Of a stretch of 64,000 nucleotides of DNA, positions 34,949 to 42,760 are shown one piece after another. The DNA comes from Diphasiastrum complanatum (taxonomy: Eukaryota; Streptophyta; Lycopodiopsida; Lycopodiales; Lycopodiaceae), in the NCBI GenBank assembly GCA_029204225.1, contig CM055102.1:27192922-27256921 (forward strand), given 5' to 3'. The translations under genes and the position numbers were made by a program. Within the stretch, counting starts at the first letter, position 1; each line of letters begins with the position of its first letter. The notes below the pieces were generated by a model. The model searched no databases. It had not been told where the DNA came from and was given only the letters and a program-made list of their open reading frames with translations.

Positions 34949-37900
34949 TAGTGGCACGTGGTACCGCCATTATGGTACCGCGGTACCATAATGGTGGTAC
35001 CGCGGTTATGGTGCCGCCCTCAGACCAGCGGTACCAGGGCGGCACCACAAAAATAATATTTTTTATTATTTAAAAAAAAAAAAAAAAAAAACCCTTTTAA
35101 CAGGCTAAAACTAGGTAAAAACTAAGATGTTACTGTACAGGGGGACTGTACTGGGGGCACTGTGGGAGAGCGGACCCAATCGGAGTGCAGCATGTGGGGG
35201 AGCAATACATGGGGCAGGTACAGTAGCACATAGGCACTGTGGAGGAGCAGACCATGGACCCAATCGGAGTGCAGCATGCGGGGGAGCAATACATCCGGAC
35301 AGGTACACCGTCACATGGGCACTGTGGAGGAGCAGACCGTGGACCCAATCGCAGTGCAGCATGTGGGGGATCAGCACATGGGGCAGGTACAGTAGCACAT
35401 GGGATCATCAACAAATGCAAATTGGGAAACAGGCTGTGGGGTTAAATAGGCACTCACGAGACAATGAGAGAGCCAGTGAGAGGGGGTGAGAGGCATTGTG
35501 AGAAGCTGTGAGGGAGAGCCAGTGGGAGGCTGTGAGAGAGAGGCATTGTGAGAGACTGTGTGACAGACCGAGTGAGAGGCTATGAGAGGGGGGCTGTGAG
35601 AGAGCTAGTGAGAGCCATTGAGAGGCTGTGAGAGGCTGTGAGGGTCATTTCGAGCAACAGGGTGTCGTGAGATGGCGGAGGGCGAAGCCAGGAGGAAGCT
35701 CGAGGAAGATGTCCGAAGGCACAACGAAAGGCATCGGAAGCAAGAAGCAGACATTGCAGAGATCCCGTCACGTTTGGTGCACCGTGCTGGAGGTCCGCTA
35801 CCCGTCGCCCAGCTGGGAGAGTTCTTAGGCAGCAGAGCATTCGCGGCTCGCATCAGCCGCACATGGATAGAGAGGCCACACAGGCCGTGGCCAGCCTGAT
35901 TTATGAGCTGAACCTTCCATTTGCCATCACCGACTCCGAGCCCTTCAGAAGGGCCTTCCGCCTTGCACAGTCTGTCAGCCCTAGCTGGAGAGTCCCTAGT
36001 TCAGAGGTTGTCCGCACACACATGCTGAGGGATAGGGTCGAGTCACTGTCTAGAGAGATGGAGCCTCTACGTCGCCACTGGGCCACCTACGGTTGCAGCA
36101 TCATGTCCGATGGCTGGACTGATGTCAGGAGGAGGCCGATCCTCAACATACTGGTCTCCAGCTGCATGGGCACACAGTTTTTGAGGGCAGTAGATTGCAG
36201 CAGGGGGGGGAGAGTCATATCTGCAGAGTTCATGTTTGATGTCATCAGGTCTTCCATCCTGTCCATAGGCCCACAGCATGTCGTCACAATGGTGACGGAC
36301 AATGCCACGAACTGCATTCAGATGGGTGTACTGCTAGAGACCGAGTTCCCTCACATTGTTCATACCCCCTGTGCCGCGCACGGCATAGACCTTCTGATGG
36401 GGGACATAGGTGCACTTCCCTGGGTTAGAGCCATCGTCTGTGAGGCCCTCTTCCTGGTGACTTTTGTCACGAGGAAGAGGCGTGTTCTTGCCATGTTCCG
36501 GGTGTTCAGCCATCTAGACCTCCGTAAGCCAGCCCCCACACGCTTTGCATTCGACTTGGTGGTCATCGACCGTCTGATCAGGTGCAGGGCGCAGCTTCTA
36601 CAGATGGTTGCCAGTGATCTTTGGTGTGCCAGTACATTTTCGCGCACTGAGGATGGGGAGCACTTTTCTTCCACGGTGAGGGGAGACCAGTTTTGGAGGG
36701 ATGCACAGACATTGTCAGGACTGCTTCAACCACTTTACATTGTGCTCCGCATGGCTGACAGCGAGGGGTCGACACTTGGACTGGTATATGAGCTCATGGA
36801 CCGGATTGGACAGTTCCTGCAGCTGCCCATCTTGCAGCCAGAGAGGTAAGCGGTACAGTGTTGTAATTGTTCTTTATCTTTTCAGTGTTTGCTAGTTTGT
36901 TTTTCTGTCGATGTTACGTTTTTTCGTAATGCCCTAAACCACATGCCTCTCTCCTACAGGATGACAGAGCTGAAGTTCATCTGGGAGACGCGGTGGAACT
37001 ACTTCCACAGGAGTATCCACAGCGTTGCACACATGCTGCATCCCCTCTTCCTCTCTCCGACACAGATCGCAGACAGGGAGCTCGAGGCCGATTGGCTTCA
37101 GTACATTCACAGGGTGGGTCCACACATAGGTTTGGATCCTATCAGGCTCATGGAGGAGCTCGCTGCATTTCGTTTCGGCATGGGCACATTCGGCTGAGTT
37201 TGAGGCAGAGCATTGATTGTAGCTCCGTCATTTTATTTTTAGCAGTTTGATATCATGTTCCATGTTTGGCGGCCAGATGGTCGAACGCTGTATTCAGACC
37301 AATCTTCATATTATATTTGGTGTTGGACGTATTCTATTCACTGCACAATGTGTATTTGTCAATTTGTAATTGTGATGTTCTACTTGCAGTTTTACTTCAA
37401 ATGGTGTGTGCGTGTTTTCAATTAGTTTTCAGTACAGAGTTTGAGAGCATATGCAGAACACAGAAATACAACCCCCCTGATGGCATTTCATAATCACATA
37501 CATCAGATTGCAAAACACAAGGCACGCATTGCACAAAAAAACACACCGTACATTAATTCAACAGGTGTATCAAAACTACAATACGTATTCCCGCCGCATA
37601 CGGCTGGGGCTGTTCTTTACACCATGCCAGACACTAAATACTGCCTCATCTACTGATGAACATTAAATAACAACAGTCAGCCACATACGGCTAGACCCCA
37701 TCTATGCTAAACATTTCTACGGATCCTCCACAGACTCCTCGCCCTCGTCAGGTGCATTGTTCTGTAGCTCTCGCTCTGCCTCCTGGTTAGCCCGAGCTGC
37801 CTCCTGGTTAGCCCGACGGCGGGCAGCCCTTTCCCTGACCATGATGAGCTGTCGTCGTGTGAAGTTCATTCCGATCTGCTCATCCAAATCCAGCTCGACA

Positions 37901-40900
37901 GCGGGGGCGGGGGCCACAGCGGGGGCGGGGATCTGCAGCTCTGGGTGTCTCTGCCGAGGATGATGACGCGACAGCCTGGGCACTAGTGGATGCATCAGCT
38001 GTAGACGTGGAATGGGGAGAGTGGGATGCACTGGCCGGGATGGGTGCAGCAGCGTAAGTGGGGTACACTGGTGGAGGGTGGACATCTGGCATGGGATACG
38101 AAAACTGCTGGGTAGGGTGGTCATCCGGATGTGAAGGGAGGGAGGAAGGGATCTCCTCAACATCCTGGAAGGCCTCGTCACTGGCATCCGGGGCCTGCTC
38201 CTGCTCGGGAGGCGGAGAGTCCATGAGAAAGTCGTAAACTGGGGGAGTGCGAGCAACAGTAGGTGGTGGTGGAACCACAGTGGCAACTGGCGGATGCGGT
38301 GGGACAGGATCCACCGGAACGGGTGCAGATGGGGGTGCGTGAGGCGGAACTGTCTGAGAGGGACGAGGGGCAAAGGGACTGGACGAGGATGCACTCCCTC
38401 TCCTCGTGCGTGCCAGCCAAGCAGGCAGCAACTCGGGGTCAACCACATAAGGAGCGGTGCAAAACCGAAGAACACCCTCCGAAATGGTGTTCTCCCCCAC
38501 CACAAGACGTGGCCCGTAGGTATCCAAAAGTCGCTGCCTGACGGGAAAGTGGATAGGATTCCTTTCCCGGCCATGGAGAGGTGATTGTAATATTTTGTTG
38601 CAGTGATAGGCAATATTCATAGAGTGAGTTACACAAATTTTATTGAGTAGGACTAGATATTCTACAAGAAATCCTTTTAATAGCTCATAGTTATTATCTA
38701 GTGATACATGAAACACCACAGATGTACTTATGTAGGTATGTGGCTCTGGGCTTCTTCCATAATAGTAAGGTTTTGCTTGAAGAAAAACTATAAGCGCAAC
38801 ATTGAAGAATGTTCAAATTTGAACCCTTCCAAAGAGGTTACAAAATTATGTACTAAAGGATAAAAGTTAATGTACGAGGAATCTTTCCACCAGCGCAAAA
38901 ATAATCAGTAGAGATATCCATGGTTGATTTTGCTTGATGAACAATTGTTACTCTTCTTCCTAATAAATTTTTTTTTCTGGCAATATCATGTATTCCATAC
39001 CATAGCCTCCACTTTGGATTGGAGTTGTGCAAATGTCCTTGGGCGATAGACTTTTTGAGGTATTTCATATGAAATGCTTTGGTTTTTTGTTATGCTAGAG
39101 TAAAAGGAATCACCAAAAAGGTAAAGAGAAAGAAAATTGAGAAGAGAACTACAAATTTGTTTTATAATGTTTGGAGGACCATTTAGCAAGCCTTTTTATC
39201 AAAATTGGACATGTAGTTCAATGATTGATATACCAAACAAGGTATAACAATCTAAATAATGTGTTGTGCTGCATATGGGAGATGTCACAAGAGTGTAACC
39301 AATTTGGTGGGTCTTTATGAGAAAGGATATAAACTTCAGATTATTGGTAGCTAGCTTGGAAGTCGAAAAATTAGAGAATTGTATCAAAATGCTAATAACA
39401 GTTCGAATTTCCTTTGAGAATGATAAATTTTACTGCTGTCCTTCTAAAACCACGATAACTATTTAAAAGTTTTTAACCTGGTCAATGCTTTTACTCTTGG
39501 TTCTATTTACTTTTTGACCGAGCCCAAAAGTTCGTTAGTCATGGGAAAGATTGTCTATCACTAACAATAATAGCGAGATATGTTTAAATTTCTAAATAGA
39601 TTGACAAAGTTCAAAGGACCTCTGAATACATTAATTTGTGTGAACAAATATTAGCAAACTTAGCAAAAACAGGAAGCACCATGAGTTAAAAATGCATTCA
39701 TACAATGACATGAGAAACAAGATAATAGAGCTGCAAACTATCAGACCATTATGATCTCCCTTAAAGATATCAAACAAATAACAATACAGTGCCTCGGGGG
39801 TCCTTCTACAAAGGATCTGTGTCTTTTTGAGTTCTCCCTCTAGCATTCTCACAATCTTTATCATCAAAAGATAACAAGAGAGGAACCATTCCTGGCTACT
39901 TAAAGTTTCTAATCAGGTTTTCTTCAGTTGAGCGACAAACTTAAGATCTCTCGTGGAAACACAAAGGGACCTGTAAACCCAAATCATCCATGAAATTTTT
40001 CTTGAGTTGTAAAATGAAAAAATAAAAAGGAACAAAAGGTTTGAAAAGATGTCATGTGTTTGTGGTGCAGGTATTGTGAGCAATCGCAGGAGCTTATCAA
40101 CGATGAGCTAGGAGTAGCTTATCCGGTTAGTAGTCTTCTTTCTTCACCAATAAACAACCATTTTTTAAATCATTCGCATGACTGTTCTATGTATATTCTA
40201 TGCCAAAAAAATACAGGTTGTCTTTCTTATACATCTTGCTCTCCTTTTCATTTTGTGGGGTTTTTTGTTGATCCAAATGGATCAACTTCCTATGTCCACA
40301 CCAGGCAGTGTATTTGAGGGGAAGTACTTATTTGCAAGTTATGTAGGCAAACACTTCGAAGTTTAAGTGATGTATGTCATTTAAATTTGGGAACTTATTC
40401 TGCTGTCTATGTCGGTTTTCAACGTTTGAATGTCCTTTAGTAGCTCAACTATTTGTATGACGTTCAATGGTTGGTTCATCTCTTTGTTATTTATCTACAT
40501 TGAAAGAAATTGAGGATAACTATTATCTCTACATGTATTTCATGCCTTTCATCTTGCATCAGATCTTGATGTGCAATAGGCACTGGAGTCAATTGATTCC
40601 AATCTGCAGCTTTTAGAGAACTTTAACTTCAGTTTTTTTGCTCCAGTTTGCAGTAGGGAAGTCATTTTCAGATGTTAACATCTGAAGCAACTCTTTAAAG
40701 TACGTTTCCAACTCCGAGCAGCAGAAGTTAGGGTGCCATATGTCAAAGAACTTGCAAATACTGAAACTGGGGAATTTGGTGCTGAGTTTCAGTTCAATCT
40801 TTTCGCATGACAAGTCTTTTTTATGCTAGTTCATTGAAGAATAATTGTACAGCTCATGGTGCATGGCTTAAATACCATAAGTCATAGTTTCTAGCCATTC

Positions 40901-42261
40901 ATAATGAAGTTAGTCTGGAATGCTGAGGAATGACCCTGGGCATTTCAGATAGAAAGTCGTTATTTTCTTTGTGAGATATATAGCAAATTATTAATATAGT
41001 TTCAAGTCTATGTAAGCTGTTTCATAGAGAATGTTTTTTATGAAACATCCCAGGTTGGAAAAGTTGGAAACTTGGAACTATACCAAAAAAATGTCTCTCT
41101 TGTATGTCCTCATTGTTTGTGAGGCAGAACTCTTATCCTCACATAGGGGAAAGGAAGTCCTAACCTAGTCATCATTCTTTGAAAGGAACTCTGCCAGAGG
41201 TCAAGATATTGAAGTTTCTGTTTTCATTTAGTTATGATTTTAACTATCAAGAGGAAGGCTACTTACATTTTACAAGTTTTGCTTACTCTTTAGCACTCTT
41301 TACAATAGCTCCCTGGAGCATCTACAGTCAGATTGGCATTTAAGTGACTTATCATTTTAATTTTGAAAATACACTTTTCAGCTCATCATATTCTGCTACT
41401 CATTCTATTGTTGCTGAGGTGCCTCTCTTCCCTCAAGGGCAAGATGGCCTCTAAAAGTTTGACACATTTCTTGACGAGAAGATAGATGAACTAGTACAAT
41501 ATATTGCATTCTATCCAGTAAGCTCTTTAGACTGCTGCTTTGAGTTTTTCTCCTAGAAGATCAGTTTGATATCTACTTTTTTGTCTACCCCACTTGAGAA
41601 TGCTCTACTTGAAGAGCATTTCTCTTAGTTCCTATATCGTTTCTCCTTTGCCTCCAACTTTTGACGTAAATCATTCTCAAAAGTTCCGTTTTCACTTGTC
41701 TCATAAATTCCAATTTGATCTCACTTCTGTTACATGAGTTCATTCTATTCTTGTTTTTTGACTTCTTCAAAACTTCAAGTTGGTGACTTTCTGTTCACTG
41801 CCTTCCGTATTCATTCCCACAGCTACTAAACTGTTACGTCAATTATTGATTTATTGTGAAACTATCATCTATAATGTTCTTTTGTTGCCACTTGTGACAT
41901 CCTTCTCTCCTACCATGTTTGTCATTCCATATAACATGATGCAAGGCCAAGAGGACTATCATCTTTTTCTTAAAGAAGATTTTGCCCAGTTGCTTCATCA
42001 GTGCATCTTCATTCTTGGTCACTCCAGTTTTGTGGCTTCTATCTTCATTCTTTGCAGCATTACTACGTTTCGTAGTTGTCCAAATTTCAAAATGCGTTTC
42101 TGGGGAAAAAACATTTCTAGAAACGCGTTTCTGGATCCAGAATCACTGAGGAAAATAAACAGATATTAAAAAAATTGAACCCCTCTTTGCCGCCAGAAAC
42201 GCGCCAGCCGTGGAGGGGATTTTGAGCGCCAATGTGAGCTAATGGAGGGAGTTTTTTTTTT

Positions 42262-42327
<66 letters not shown>

Positions 42328-42697
42328 AGAAGAAGAAGAAGAAGAAGAAGAAGAAGAAGAAGCTTTATTAATGTCTTTTCCATGCCAAAAGGCATATAAG
42401 ATAGATAAAAGTACATCTCCAGTATGTGGTAACAATGGGAGCGTATATAAACGTCTCCATAGAAAACTTTGCTTAAAAAGGAACAACATAACTTAATACT
42501 ACAAACTGTCAATATGTGAGAGCATAATAAATGCTAAATGTAAAATCATATCATCTGGCACTACTGCTGAAAGGGATGTGATACAAGCTGTAGCATGAGG
42601 TAATGCTGGTCATCGCTGACGTTGTCTAGGAGGGCGTGAGCTGTGTGCCCTCATGATAGGACAGGTAGTGTGAGCTGCAGCATGACTATGAGTGGTG

Positions 42698-42760
<63 letters not shown>

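Noticed and set aside
34788-35073. Frames rich in YI repeats across the (TA)n tract
   Set aside because: Translation of a microsatellite, not a gene.
35111-35489. Overlapping frames on both strands across the 85-bp tandem units
   Set aside because: Repetitive non-coding DNA; the frames repeat with the units and show no domain.
42242-42496. ER/E-rich and SL-rich frames over the AG/GAA arrays (also at 45278-45663 and 52746-53091)
   Set aside because: Dinucleotide and trinucleotide repeats are open in several frames; these are not proteins.
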